From an uncultured Bacteroidota bacterium (GTDB lineage: Bacteria > Bacteroidota > Bacteroidia > Flavobacteriales > Flavobacteriaceae): DNA of 32,005 nt. Position numbers and translations under genes: made by a program. Positions within the stretch are counted from its first letter, which is position 1. Each line of letters begins with the position of its first letter. The notes beneath the pieces were generated by a model that did not search any database, had not been told where the DNA came from, and saw only the letters and a list, made by a program, of their open reading frames with translations. The stretch spans positions 1 to 32,005 of the forward strand of contig CAIOTL010000127.1 of assembly GCA_903861155.1 (NCBI GenBank), written 5' to 3'. Shown one piece after another: positions 16,844 to 25,030 of the stretch.

Positions 16844-17842
16844 TTACTTCTTTGATTCCTTGACCAATCTTTTTAATATAGCCCATTGCCTTAAAGCATC
16901 ACGAGCTTCAATAGCGGGATAACCCAACAAAGTGACACCAGCTTTAACATCTTTTGTTACGCCTGAGCCTCCGCCTATAATTGCTCCGTCGCCAATAGTA
17001 ACGTGATCCGTTATCGACGCGCTTCCACCAATGAGAACTCCATTTCCCAAAGTTACTGATCCAGCTAAGCCGCTTTGTCCAGCCATGATGCAGAATCTTC
17101 CCAATTTACTATTATGTCCAATTTGAATTAAATTGTCAATTTTGCAACCGTCACCCAAAATTGTAGAACTGAATTTCCCTCTATCGACACAAGTATTGGC
17201 TCCAATTTCGACATTATTTCCAAGAACTACGTTTCCAATTTGAGGAATTTTGACCAAGCCTCTTTGCGGATCAGGACGGAATCCGAAACCATCCGCGCCA
17301 ATCGTAGCATTAGAATGAATAATGCAATCGTTCCCAATATGACAACGTTCCCGAACTACTGCGCCTGACCAAATGATGGTATTTTTTCCAATCGTGCATT
17401 CGTCAAGAACAGTAACATTGGGATAAATCGTTACGTTTTCGCCTAGTTGAACTTTTGGACCAATATAACTTCCGGCACCAATTCGAGTTCTGTTTCCTAT
17501 TATGGCAGTCGAGTCAACAACGGCTGTTGGATGAATATCCGAACTGAATAATGGAGTAGGAGGAGCAAAAAGTTCTAAGACTTGTGACATTGCTAAATCT
17601 GCATTTTTTACTTTGATGAAAGCTTTGTTTTCCCCTGGTTGAATAGAAATATCCTCGTTAACTATTGCTGCACAAGCTTTGGATGTTTCCCAAAACTTTT
17701 CGTATTTTTTGTTTCCAACAAAAGAAATTTCGGAAGCACTGGCCAATTCTAATTGTTCTGGAGCGGTAATTTTTATAGAAGTATCGCCAACAATTGTGCC
17801 TTTTAAAACTTCGTTAATTTCTTGGATGGAATAGGATTTCAT
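16844..17842 (-). CDS. lpxD: UDP-3-O-acylglucosamine N-acyltransferase LpxD
   Basis: Transfers a 3-hydroxyacyl chain to the 2-amino group of UDP-3-O-acylglucosamine, the third step of lipid A synthesis. The 332 residues comprise an N-terminal uridine-binding domain (1-100, with ITAPEQLELASASEISFVGN) and a left-handed beta helix of hexapeptide repeats (about 105-305). A C-terminal helix (DALRQWAILKRLVKES) follows. ADGFGFRP (183-190) and the catalytic-His segment IQIGHN (239-244, His243) match LpxD rather than LpxA or GlmU. No lpxC, fabZ or lpxA is beside it. Flavobacteria often carry an lpxD with lpxC-fabZ and lpxA and may hold a second copy elsewhere, so this could be an extra or stand-alone copy. 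That last point is from general knowledge, not from this sequence. Confidence 0.93.
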   Translation of the reverse strand: MKSYSIQEINEVLKGTIVGDTSIKITAPEQLELASASEISFVGNKKYEKFWETSKACAAIVNEDISIQPGENKAFIKVKNADLAMSQVLELFAPPTPLFSSDIHPTAVVDSTAIIGNRTRIGAGSYIGPKVQLGENVTIYPNVTVLDECTIGKNTIIWSGAVVRERCHIGNDCIIHSNATIGADGFGFRPDPQRGLVKIPQIGNVVLGNNVEIGANTCVDRGKFSSTILGDGCKIDNLIQIGHNSKLGRFCIMAGQSGLAGSVTLGNGVLIGGSASITDHVTIGDGAIIGGGSGVTKDVKAGVTLLGYPAIEARDALRQWAILKRLVKESKK

Positions 17843-18100
17843 TAGGATGTAATTTTTAAATTCAGGATATAATCATCAAATAAAGCAAATTTGCATTGAA
17901 TTTCCTAATGGATTGTTTTCGCTATTTAAAGACTTAAAAAATTGTGGATAATATAATGAATAATCTTACGATTAATTCATTATATTTGAAGGAAAATTTA
18001 AATAAAATTTATAAAATTGCTTGTAGATTTATGGACGCATGAAAGGAAGTTTAAAGAAAAATACTTTTTTCATAGAATTTAAATAATTACCTTATAAAAA

Positions 18101-18907
18101 ATGAATAAACCATATAAAAGAACCGTAAGACAATTAATAGATGGATCCTATAGTAATAATGGAAATTGGTGTTATTTATTTCATCCAGAATTTACTAATG
18201 ACCCTCAACATTATATCCGTGCGTTCTTAATTATTCAAAAAGATTTAATTCAATTATTTGAATTTGTTGAGCCTTGCGATCATAACTCAAAAACAATATC
18301 ATTGAAAATTCACGAATTACTAACTAGAACTTGTATTGAAATAGAAGCCAATTTCACTGCAATATTAAATGAAAACATATATTCAAATAATAAAAACTGG
18401 ACATTAAAGGATGATTTTTCTTTAATTGAATATTCTCATAAGCTATCAGCATATGAAGTTGAAATTCCAATATGGAAAGGAAAATGTAATTTACGTAAAC
18501 CTTTCGAAAATTGGAAGGATAAAGAAATAAAAGATTGGCATAGTTTAAAATGGTATCAAGCATATAATAAATCAAAACACGACCGACATTTACATTTTGA
18601 CAAAGCTACGTTTGAAAATTTACTTGATGGAATTTGTGGACTTGTCGTTTTATTAACTTCTCAATTTATGGGTGAAGATTTCTCACCAAATCAAAAATCG
18701 ATGGCTATTAGTGGTCCATATTCATATAATCATAACACAGAAATGGAAGATGCTATTGGAGAATTTTTCAGAGTAAAATATCCTACTAATTGGACTGATG
18801 AAGAAAAATATGATTTTAATTGGTTAAATTTACAAAAAGAGGAAAACCCAATATTAAGAATTGATTATGATGCAATAAAAAAAGCTTACAAACCCAATAT
18901 AAAATGA
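18101..18907 (+). CDS. Uncharacterised protein, possibly HEPN-like
   Basis: A 268-residue soluble, mostly helical-looking protein without a signal peptide or membrane segment. I do not recognise a named family. Two segments recall HEPN-type helical domains: a helix with Arg and Glu four residues apart (IHELLTRTCIEIEANF, 70-85) and WYQAYNKSKHDRHLHF (151-166) followed by a long hydrophobic helix (FENLLDGICGLVVLLTSQF, 171-189). In HEPN proteins a conserved N-x-x-KH-x-R segment precedes such a helix. The exact R-x4-6-H RNase motif is not evident, so activity is doubtful. The C-terminal 70 residues are acidic and aromatic. The gene is visibly more AT-rich than its neighbours. Its stop overlaps the next gene's ATG (ATGA), so the two are probably translated together. 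A -7-like TATATTTG lies at 17981-17988, far upstream, with no -33 partner. Confidence 0.8.
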   Translation: MNKPYKRTVRQLIDGSYSNNGNWCYLFHPEFTNDPQHYIRAFLIIQKDLIQLFEFVEPCDHNSKTISLKIHELLTRTCIEIEANFTAILNENIYSNNKNWTLKDDFSLIEYSHKLSAYEVEIPIWKGKCNLRKPFENWKDKEIKDWHSLKWYQAYNKSKHDRHLHFDKATFENLLDGICGLVVLLTSQFMGEDFSPNQKSMAISGPYSYNHNTEMEDAIGEFFRVKYPTNWTDEEKYDFNWLNLQKEENPILRIDYDAIKKAYKPNIK

Positions 18908-19620
18908 AAGTCGCAACTAAATTTTTGGTTTTGGTAATTACACTTTTTTCGTCTATTAATTTGCAATCACAAACAACAAATAACAAAATTGACAATGCTT
19001 TATTAATTGCAAAAAATAATACCAGCCAGTTAAAAAATGTGCAACAATTACTTGTAGTTTATAATTACAAACCCGAAAGTTATACAGCTGTTTTTGTGGC
19101 TTTGGAAAAAAAAGACAATAAATGGATTGTAAAATTGAATCCAATTGAAGCAGGAATTGGCAAAAAAGGTTTTGCATTGCCACAAACTAAAATCGAAGGC
19201 GATGGCAAATCTCCAACCGGAATTTTCAAGTTGGGAAAATTATTTTCTTATAAAAAACAACTCACTACTTTACTAGAAAACAAGCAAACTACTAAGGAAG
19301 ATAAATGGATTGACGACCCAAATTCACCCGATTATAACAAGTACATTAGTGGTGTTACAAATGCAAAATCATATGAAAATTTATTACTGAGTAGTGATGT
19401 CTACAAGTATTGCATTGTTATAGAATACAATACAAATCCGGTTGTAAAAGGAAATGGAAGCGCCATATTTTTTCATTTGGCTATAAAAGCACCCTATTTT
19501 ACGGCAGGCTGTGTTGCTATTAAAGAAGAATATATGAAGTTGATGGTCAACTGGCTTGATTCTAAACAAAACCCAACCATTATTATGGGAAATCTTGATG
19601 TTTTGAAAGCGGGTTTGTAA
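18904..19620 (+). CDS. YkuD-type L,D-transpeptidase family protein, exported
   Basis: A 238-residue protein with a signal peptide (MKVATKFLVLVITLFSSINL, cleaved near LQSQ, about residue 23). The catalytic domain spans about residues 46-236. It shows GDGKSPTGIFKLG (99-111), GSAIFFHLA (185-193, His191) and TAGCVAIKEEYM (200-211, presumed nucleophile Cys203). This matches the YkuD variant in which GCVAI or GCVAL replaces the classic GC-[IV]-R. Family members cross-link peptidoglycan 3-3 or attach lipoproteins, and this sub-branch is poorly characterised. It would act in the periplasm. The start codon ATG is shared with the TGA stop of the preceding unknown gene (4-base overlap), so expression is coupled. 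A terminator follows at 19637. Confidence 0.87.
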   Translation: MKVATKFLVLVITLFSSINLQSQTTNNKIDNALLIAKNNTSQLKNVQQLLVVYNYKPESYTAVFVALEKKDNKWIVKLNPIEAGIGKKGFALPQTKIEGDGKSPTGIFKLGKLFSYKKQLTTLLENKQTTKEDKWIDDPNSPDYNKYISGVTNAKSYENLLLSSDVYKYCIVIEYNTNPVVKGNGSAIFFHLAIKAPYFTAGCVAIKEEYMKLMVNWLDSKQNPTIIMGNLDVLKAGL

Positions 19621-19636
19621 ACTCACATAAAAAATA

Positions 19637-19663
19637 CCCGACGAGTTTTAAAAACTTGTCGGG
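19637..19663. terminator. Bidirectional terminator, CCCGAC-type hairpin
   Basis: CCCGACGAGTTT (19637-19648) pairs with AAACTTGTCGGG (19652-19663) with one G-T wobble and a 3-base loop. It is flanked by an A-rich left side and TTTAATTT on the right. The sequence is close to the hairpin at 1969-2001. It separates the transpeptidase-like gene from convergent prfB. Confidence 0.85.
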
Positions 19664-19712
19664 TTTAATTTATTAAAGTCAACACAGCAATCTGCCAACT
19701 GAAACCTGAAAT

Positions 19713-20811
19713 CTATTCCTCCTCTTTTTGCCCCATCATCATTAGATATGCTTTCAAAAATTCGTCAATTTCGCCATTCATTACGGCATCAACATCGCTG
19801 GTTTCAAAACCTGTACGAACATCTTTGACTAGTTTATAAGGTTGCATCACATAATTCCTGATTTGGGAACCCCATTCAATTTTCATCTTTCCGGCCTCAA
19901 TATTGGCGCGTTCTGCTTGTTGCTTTTTTAATTCAATTTCGTATAATTGTGAACGTAACATTTGCATAGCACGTTGTCTGTTATCCTGCTGCGAACGCGT
20001 TTCTGAACATTGAATTTGAATACCTGTGGGTTTGTGCACCAATTGTACTTTGGTTTCCACTTTATTCACATTTTGTCCTCCAGCCCCACTAGAACGTGAA
20101 GTTGTAATTTCAATATCAGCAGGATTAATGTCTATTTCGATACTGTCGTCAACAAGCGGATAAACATAAACCGAAGCAAAAGAAGTATGTCGTTTGGCGT
20201 TACTGTCAAAAGGGGAAATTCGTACTAATCGATGTACGCCATTTTCACCTTTTAAGTATCCAAAAGAATAATCTCCTTCAAATTCAAGTGTTACCGTTTT
20301 TATTCCTGCGGCTTCTCCTTTTTGAAAATTCAGTTCCTTGATTTTGTAGCCGTTTTTTTCACCCCACATCATATACATTCGCATCAACATCGAAGCCCAA
20401 TCGCAACTTTCAGTTCCGCCAGCACCAGCCGTAATTTGCAAAACGGCACTCAAACTGTCGCCTTCATCTGAAAGCATGTTTTTGAATTCGATGGCTTCTA
20501 TATGTTTTTGGGTAGTAGCATATTGCTCATCTAATTCTTCTATAGAAAGTTCTCCTTCTTTATTGAATTCATAGGCTAATTGAAGCTCATCGGTCATTTC
20601 GACCGCTTTGTTGTAATCTTCAATCCATTTTTTCTTGGAACGGAGCGTTTTTACATATTGTTCGGCTTCTTTTGGATTGTTCCAAAAATCAGGAGCCAAG
20701 GTTTTTTCCTCTTCGTTGGTAATCTCGATTAGTTTGGCATCAACGTCAAAGATACCTCCTCAACGCTCCAAGGCGCTCTACAATACCTTTTATTTGTTCG
20801 GTAGTTGTCAT
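19713..20811 (-). CDS. prfB: Peptide chain release factor 2, with programmed +1 frameshift
   Basis: Releases finished proteins at UGA and UAA codons. Translation begins at the ATG at 20811 and reads 21 codons ending ...ALRRYL, then meets an in-frame TGA (20748-20746). Slipping forward one base at CTT-T (20751-20748) continues as [16 protein letters not shown]... and gives 365 residues, the normal RF2 length. Without the frameshift only a 328-codon open frame beginning at a TTG is visible, and that would be a false start. SPF (about residues 199-201) is the stop-codon recognition tripeptide of RF2. GGQ (about 244-246) within [11 protein letters not shown] is the peptidyl-tRNA hydrolysis motif. 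A good promoter lies just upstream. The UGA in the shift site lets RF2 level control its own synthesis. Confidence 0.95.
20745..20760 (-). promoter_or_regulatory. prfB programmed frameshift site
   Basis: On the minus strand AGGAGG (20760-20755), TAT, CTT, TGA, C reads AGGAGGTATCTTTGAC. The Shine-Dalgarno-like AGGAGG is 3 bases before the CTT slip codon, the same spacing as in the E. coli prfB site (AGGGGGTATCTTTGAC). This hexamer stimulates +1 slippage by pairing with 16S rRNA. It is recoding, not an assembly error, since both the flanking protein segments and the signal are conserved. Confidence 0.95.
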
Positions 20812-20834
20812 AAATTATATTTAATTTTGTGGCA

Positions 20835-20864
20835 CAAAAATAGAAAAAATATTGGTTGGGACAA
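20835..20864 (-). promoter_or_regulatory. prfB promoter
   Basis: Minus-strand TTG (20864-20862), a 19-base spacer and TATTTTTG (20842-20835) match the Bacteroidota -33/-7 consensus. The -7 element ends 23 bases before the prfB ATG. A TAATTTTG on the plus strand at 20822-20829 could serve the divergent threonine aldolase gene, but has no well-spaced TTG. Confidence 0.65.
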
Positions 20865-20901
20865 TTGGTAAATTATCCTAACTCCTATAAATATAAATAA
20901 T

Positions 20902-21921
20902 ATGGAAATAAATTTAATAAGCGATACCGTAACCAAACCTACCCAAGAAATGTTGCGTGCAATGTTTCACGCCCAAGTTGGTGATGATGTTTATAAACAA
21001 GATCCAACTGTAATAGAACTAGAAGCAAAAGTTGCAGAAATGTTCGGAATGGAAGCAGCACTTTTTTTTCCTTCGGGGACAATGGCCAACCAAACTGCCA
21101 TCAAGCTGCACACGCAGCCTGGAGAGCAATTGATAGCCGATAAATATGCTCACGTTTATAATTATGAAGGGGGTGGTGTTTCCTTTAACAGTGGGGTTTC
21201 TTGCTGTTTGTTGAACGGAAATCGCGGTATGATTACTGCCGAACAAGTTGCTGGATCTATCAATGATCCGGAGTTTTATCACAGTCCGCTTACAAGTTTG
21301 GTTTGTGTCGAAAATACAACCAATAAAGGAGGAGGTGCTTGTTATGATTTTGAAGAATTTATGAGAATAAGAAAGGTTTGCGATGCTAATAATCTAAAAT
21401 TTCATTTGGATGGTGCAAGAATTTGGAATGCTTTGGTTGCCACCAATGACAATCCAAAAGAATACGGAAAAGTATTTGATACGATTTCGGTTTGTTTATC
21501 CAAAGGTTTGGGAGCGCCAATTGGATCACTTTTAGTATCCGATAAAGCAACCATTCAAAGAGCTTTACGCATCCGAAAAATCCTCGGTGGCGGAATGCGC
21601 CAAGTCGGTTATTTGGCTGCAGCCGGAATCTATGCTTTAGAAAACAACATCGAAAGATTAGAAGACGATCATAGACGCGCAAAGGAATTAGGGGCTGTTT
21701 TAGAAAAACTAAATTGGGTTGCCAAAGTAGAACCAATAGAAACGAATATCCTGATTTTCTCGGTTCAATCGCATATAAGTGAAGCTGTTTTAATGGAAAA
21801 ATTAAAACAAAAAGGAATATCAATAAGTTCTATGGGACACGGAAAATTAAGAATCGTAACACATCTGGATTATCGCGAAGTTATGCACACGTATGTAATG
21901 GAAACACTTTTGAAATTATAA
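20902..21921 (+). CDS. ltaE: Low-specificity L-threonine aldolase
   Basis: A PLP enzyme of fold type I that splits L-threonine or L-allo-threonine into glycine and acetaldehyde. It has 339 residues, the usual length. It begins INLISDTVTKPTQEML, and aldolase landmarks are GDDVYKQDPTV (27-37), FFPSGTMANQ (55-64), KYAHVYNYEGGG (81-92, His84 stacking on the cofactor), VENTTNKGGG (136-145), FHLDGARIWNA (167-177) and the PLP lysine in CLSKGLGAP (198-206, Lys201). The arginine in GGGMRQVG is also conserved in the family. The gene stands alone, divergent from prfB. It could supply glycine to the glycine cleavage system, whose gcvT lies about 8 kb away, but they are not an operon. Confidence 0.95.
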   Translation: MEINLISDTVTKPTQEMLRAMFHAQVGDDVYKQDPTVIELEAKVAEMFGMEAALFFPSGTMANQTAIKLHTQPGEQLIADKYAHVYNYEGGGVSFNSGVSCCLLNGNRGMITAEQVAGSINDPEFYHSPLTSLVCVENTTNKGGGACYDFEEFMRIRKVCDANNLKFHLDGARIWNALVATNDNPKEYGKVFDTISVCLSKGLGAPIGSLLVSDKATIQRALRIRKILGGGMRQVGYLAAAGIYALENNIERLEDDHRRAKELGAVLEKLNWVAKVEPIETNILIFSVQSHISEAVLMEKLKQKGISISSMGHGKLRIVTHLDYREVMHTYVMETLLKL

Positions 21922-21929
21922 ATTAGGAG

Positions 21930-21966
21930 TTATGAATTATGAGTTTGGATAACTCATAATTCATAA
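21930..21966. terminator. AT-rich hairpin between convergent genes, likely terminator
   Basis: A perfect 16-bp inverted repeat, TTATGAATTATGAGTT (21930-21945) with AACTCATAATTCATAA (21951-21966), has a 5-base TGGAT loop. It lies between the ltaE stop and the convergent DUF1003 gene. It is G+C poor and has only short T runs, so termination strength is uncertain. The sequence TTATGAATTATGAG is also of a kind that recurs between genes. Confidence 0.6.
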
Positions 21967-21973
21967 TTGATAA

Positions 21974-22384
21974 TTATTTTTTCATTTCTTCCAGCATTGT
22001 AATAATCTTGTCTAATTTATCGATTTCAAGTTGATTGAGTTTTATTGTTAAAGCTTCAATTTCAAGTTTTGCGTCAATATTAGTTTGATAATCGGCTTGC
22101 GCTTGCAATCTGTCTCTATCGTTTTGTCTGTTTTGAGCCATCATAATAATTGGTGCGGCATAAGCGGCTTGGGTCGAGAAAACAAGATTAAGTAAAATAA
22201 ACGGATAAACATCCCAATGATAAACGAATGCAACAAGATTTAAACCCATCCAGAGTACCACCAAAATGGTTTGAATGATTATGAATTTCCATGATCCCAT
22301 ACCCTTCGCAACATTATCGGCTAAACGGCTACCAAAGCTTAATGTTTCAATGTGTTTTTCGTGCCAATTTCTGTGATTAATCAT
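21974..22384 (-). CDS. DUF1003 family membrane protein
   Basis: A 136-residue protein with an N-terminal region (NWHEKHIETLSFGSRLADNVAKGMGSW), two membrane segments (about 32-55 and 60-82, SWKFIIIQTILVVLWMGLNL and WDVYPFILLNLVFSTQAAYA), and a C-terminal coiled-coil-like tail. The block APIIMMAQNRQNDRDRLQAQADYQTN (about 77-102) is typical of DUF1003. The function of the family is not established. It lies 50 bases downstream of ybaB on the same strand and may be cotranscribed with it. Confidence 0.9.
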   Translation of the reverse strand: MINHRNWHEKHIETLSFGSRLADNVAKGMGSWKFIIIQTILVVLWMGLNLVAFVYHWDVYPFILLNLVFSTQAAYAAPIIMMAQNRQNDRDRLQAQADYQTNIDAKLEIEALTIKLNQLEIDKLDKIITMLEEMKK

Positions 22385-22434
22385 ATTTGTTTATTTTAGT
22401 TTGTTAATAAATAGAATATTTTGAGCTAATAATT

Positions 22435-22755
22435 TTATTTGAACATTTTATCCATTCCTGGAATCATTGGCATATCGACTTTGGCAACTGCATCTAATTC
22501 CGCTTGGTTTACTCTAGCCGCTTTTTCGATGGCTTTGTTCAATGTTACAATCAAATAATCTTCGAGTTGGTCTTTATCTTCCAATAAAGAATCGTCAATG
22601 TCGATAGATTTTAATTTTCCATTGGCAGTAAAAGTAACTTTCAATGTCCCGTCAGTGCTTTGTTCGTCTATTAAAACCGAATCTAATCTTAGTTTTGTTT
22701 CTTCTATTTTTCGTTGGGTTTCTTTCAATTTACCCATCATTCCCATTAAATCCAT
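22435..22755 (-). CDS. ybaB: YbaB/EbfC family nucleoid-associated protein
   Basis: A 106-residue DNA-binding protein of the YbaB/EbfC family, which forms dimers and binds DNA in the nucleoid. It starts [20 protein letters not shown], followed by the beta sheet (VKVT-like [20 protein letters not shown]) and the helical segment [21 protein letters not shown], and ends in the Met/Pro-rich [12 protein letters not shown] usual for the family. In many bacteria ybaB follows dnaX and precedes recR, but here neither is adjacent. The nearest gene upstream is the divergent oligopeptidase. Confidence 0.9.
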   Translation of the reverse strand: MDLMGMMGKLKETQRKIEETKLRLDSVLIDEQSTDGTLKVTFTANGKLKSIDIDDSLLEDKDQLEDYLIVTLNKAIEKAARVNQAELDAVAKVDMPMIPGMDKMFK

Positions 22756-22857
22756 TTTTATGATTTTAAAATTTTGAACCGTAAAAATAGTATTTTGTAA
22801 TGTGATATTTAATAAAATTTTAATAAAATATAGACTAATTTTAAGTTCACCTTGTGC

Positions 22858-22865
22858 TATTTTTG
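22858..22865 (+). promoter_or_regulatory. Possible -7 element of the oligopeptidase B promoter
   Basis: TATTTTTG matches TAnnTTTG and ends 32 bases before the ATG at 22898. No clear TTG is at the right spacing. Its position favours the 22898 start over the upstream in-frame ATG at 22802. Confidence 0.4.
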
Positions 22866-22897
22866 CACTATCATCTTCAAAATTGAAATTTCAAACT

Positions 22898-24958
22898 ATG
22901 CCGAAAACTATAATTCCTCCAGTTGCCAAAATAATTCCTAAAACATTAGAGAAATTTGGAAATGTAAGAACCGACAATTATTTTTGGTTGAATGACAGAG
23001 AAAATCCAGAGGTCATTGATTATTTGAAAAAGGAGAATGCCTACTACAAAAAAATGACTGCCCACACCAAGCAATTCCAAAAAGAATTGTTTGAAGAAAT
23101 GAAGGGCAGAATCAAGGAAGACGATGAATCGGTACCTTATTTATACAATGGCTATTACTATATTACCCGTTTTGAAACCGGGAAAAATTATCCCATTTAT
23201 TCCAGAAAAAAAGAAATTTTTACAGCAAAAGAAGAAATTTTGTTTGATTGTAATCAATTAGCCAAAGGAAATCCTTATTTCCAATTAGGAGGTTTGAGCA
23301 TAAGTCCTGATAATAAACTGGCAATTTTTTCAGTTGATACTGTTGGAAGAAGAATTTACACAATTCAAGTTAAAAACTTGGAAACCGGTAAAATACTTTC
23401 TGATAAAATCGAAAAAGTTACCGGAAGTGCGGTGTGGGCAAATGACAATAAAACGATTTTTTATTCCAGCCAGGATGAAATCACTCTGCGTTCAGATAAA
23501 ATTTTCAAGCATAAATTAGGGACAAATCAAGCCGACGATCTATTGGTTTATTTTGAAAAAGATGAAACTTTTAACGTCGAAATTGCCAAATCAAAATCAA
23601 GAAAATATTTGGCTATTGAAGCTCAAAGCACCTTAACGACCGAATATAGAATATTAGAAGCCGATAATCCAGACGGAGAATTCAGGATTTTTCAGAAACG
23701 GGTTCGAGGTTTAGAATATAGCATCAATCATTATGGCGATAGTTTTTACATAATGACCAATAAGGACAAGGCTACCAATTTCAAGTTGATGAAAACTTTG
23801 GAAATAACCACTTCCAAAGAAAATTGGATAGAAGTTATTCCCCATAGAGCAGATGTTTTATTGGAAGACATCGAGATTTTTAAGAATTTTTTGGTGGTGG
23901 AAGAACGGTTTAATGGTTTGAATAAAATCAGGATTATGCCTTGGAGTGGTGAAAGAGAATATTATTTGCCTTTCGAGAGTGAAACTTTCACAGCTTACAC
24001 GACAACCAACGTAGATTTTGATACGGATATTTTGCGATATTCCTACCAATCGATGACAACACCTTCTTCGGTGATTGATTTCAACATGAAAACAAAAATT
24101 AGGGAAATTAAGAAAGAACAAGAAGTTCTGGGTGGGAAATTCGATAAAAATAATTATAACGAAGAACGTGTTTGGGCCACCACAAAAGATGGAACCAAGA
24201 TTCCTATTTCTATGGTTTATAGAAAAGGCTTGAAAAAAGAGGGCAAGAATCCATTGTTGTTATATGCTTATGGTTCCTATGGACATTCGATGGACGCCAC
24301 TTTTTCCTCGACTCGATTAACGCTACTTGATAGAGGATTTGTTTTCGCAATTGCTCATATTCGCGGCGGTGAAGATTTAGGTAGACATTGGTATGAACAC
24401 GGAAAATTATTGAAAAAGAAAAATACCTTTACTGATTTCATCGACTGCTCCAAGTTTTTAATCGAACAAAAATATACCTCTTCGAAACACTTATATGCGG
24501 AGGGTGGTTCTGCGGGGGGATTATTGATGGGGGCAATTGTAAATTTGGCGCCTCAATTATACCACGGAATCATTGCTCAAGTCCCATTTGTTGACGTAAT
24601 TACGACAATGCTTGATGATACTATTCCATTGACGACAGGAGAATATGACGAGTGGGGAAATCCAAATGTTAAAAAATATTACAATTATATGGCATCGTAT
24701 TCGCCTTATGATAATGTAAAAAATCAAAACTATCCCAATATATATGTTTCAACAGGATTGCATGATTCCCAAGTACAGTACTGGGAGCCAGCTAAATGGG
24801 TTGCTAAATTAAGAAGTTTAAAAACAAACAATTCAATAGTATTTCTCGATACAAACCTAGATGCTGGCCATGGAGGAGCTTCAGGTAGATTTGAAGCAAT
24901 TAAAGAATTGGCTAAAGAATTCAGTTTTTTGTTAGATTTAGAAAAAATTGAAAAGTAA
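22898..24958 (+). CDS. ptrB: Oligopeptidase B (S9A prolyl oligopeptidase family)
   Basis: A serine peptidase that cuts short peptides after Arg or Lys. It has 686 residues from the ATG at 22898. The 32 extra codons upstream are not protein-like and overlap the promoter. The N-terminal part (MPKTIIPPVAKIIPKTLEKF..., DNYFWLNDRENPEVIDYLKKEN) and the seven-bladed propeller region (about 70-400) are followed by the alpha/beta hydrolase domain. The catalytic triad is Ser538 in EGGSAGGLLMG, Asp623 in GLHDSQVQYWEPAKW and His658 in DAGHGGASGR. NPLLLYAYGSYG and AHIRGGEDLGRHWYEHGK are conserved in OPB. The lack of a signal peptide suggests the cytoplasm. The next gene starts 72 bases downstream and has its own promoter match. 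Confidence 0.95.
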   Translation: MPKTIIPPVAKIIPKTLEKFGNVRTDNYFWLNDRENPEVIDYLKKENAYYKKMTAHTKQFQKELFEEMKGRIKEDDESVPYLYNGYYYITRFETGKNYPIYSRKKEIFTAKEEILFDCNQLAKGNPYFQLGGLSISPDNKLAIFSVDTVGRRIYTIQVKNLETGKILSDKIEKVTGSAVWANDNKTIFYSSQDEITLRSDKIFKHKLGTNQADDLLVYFEKDETFNVEIAKSKSRKYLAIEAQSTLTTEYRILEADNPDGEFRIFQKRVRGLEYSINHYGDSFYIMTNKDKATNFKLMKTLEITTSKENWIEVIPHRADVLLEDIEIFKNFLVVEERFNGLNKIRIMPWSGEREYYLPFESETFTAYTTTNVDFDTDILRYSYQSMTTPSSVIDFNMKTKIREIKKEQEVLGGKFDKNNYNEERVWATTKDGTKIPISMVYRKGLKKEGKNPLLLYAYGSYGHSMDATFSSTRLTLLDRGFVFAIAHIRGGEDLGRHWYEHGKLLKKKNTFTDFIDCSKFLIEQKYTSSKHLYAEGGSAGGLLMGAIVNLAPQLYHGIIAQVPFVDVITTMLDDTIPLTTGEYDEWGNPNVKKYYNYMASYSPYDNVKNQNYPNIYVSTGLHDSQVQYWEPAKWVAKLRSLKTNNSIVFLDTNLDAGHGGASGRFEAIKELAKEFSFLLDLEKIEK

Positions 24959-24981
24959 TTCAAAAATTTTTGTTAAATTTG
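24948..24981 (+). promoter_or_regulatory. Possible promoter of the cysteine-synthase-like gene
   Basis: TTG (24948-24950, inside the end of the oligopeptidase gene), a 23-base spacer and TAAATTTG (24974-24981). The -7 element is an exact consensus match ending 49 bases before the ATG at 25031. The spacer is long. Confidence 0.45.
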
Positions 24982-25030
24982 CAAGGATTTTAGGTTAAAT
25001 TAAAAAGTGTCCTTGATTAATTATTTTTTT

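Noticed and set aside
19713..20699. A 328-residue RF2 starting at TTG
   Set aside because: The true start is the ATG at 20811 with a +1 frameshift at CTTTGAC, giving the normal 365 residues.
21386..21823. A 145-codon minus-strand frame opposite threonine aldolase
   Set aside because: Antisense to the PLP-binding core of a clearly conserved gene, with no domain of its own.
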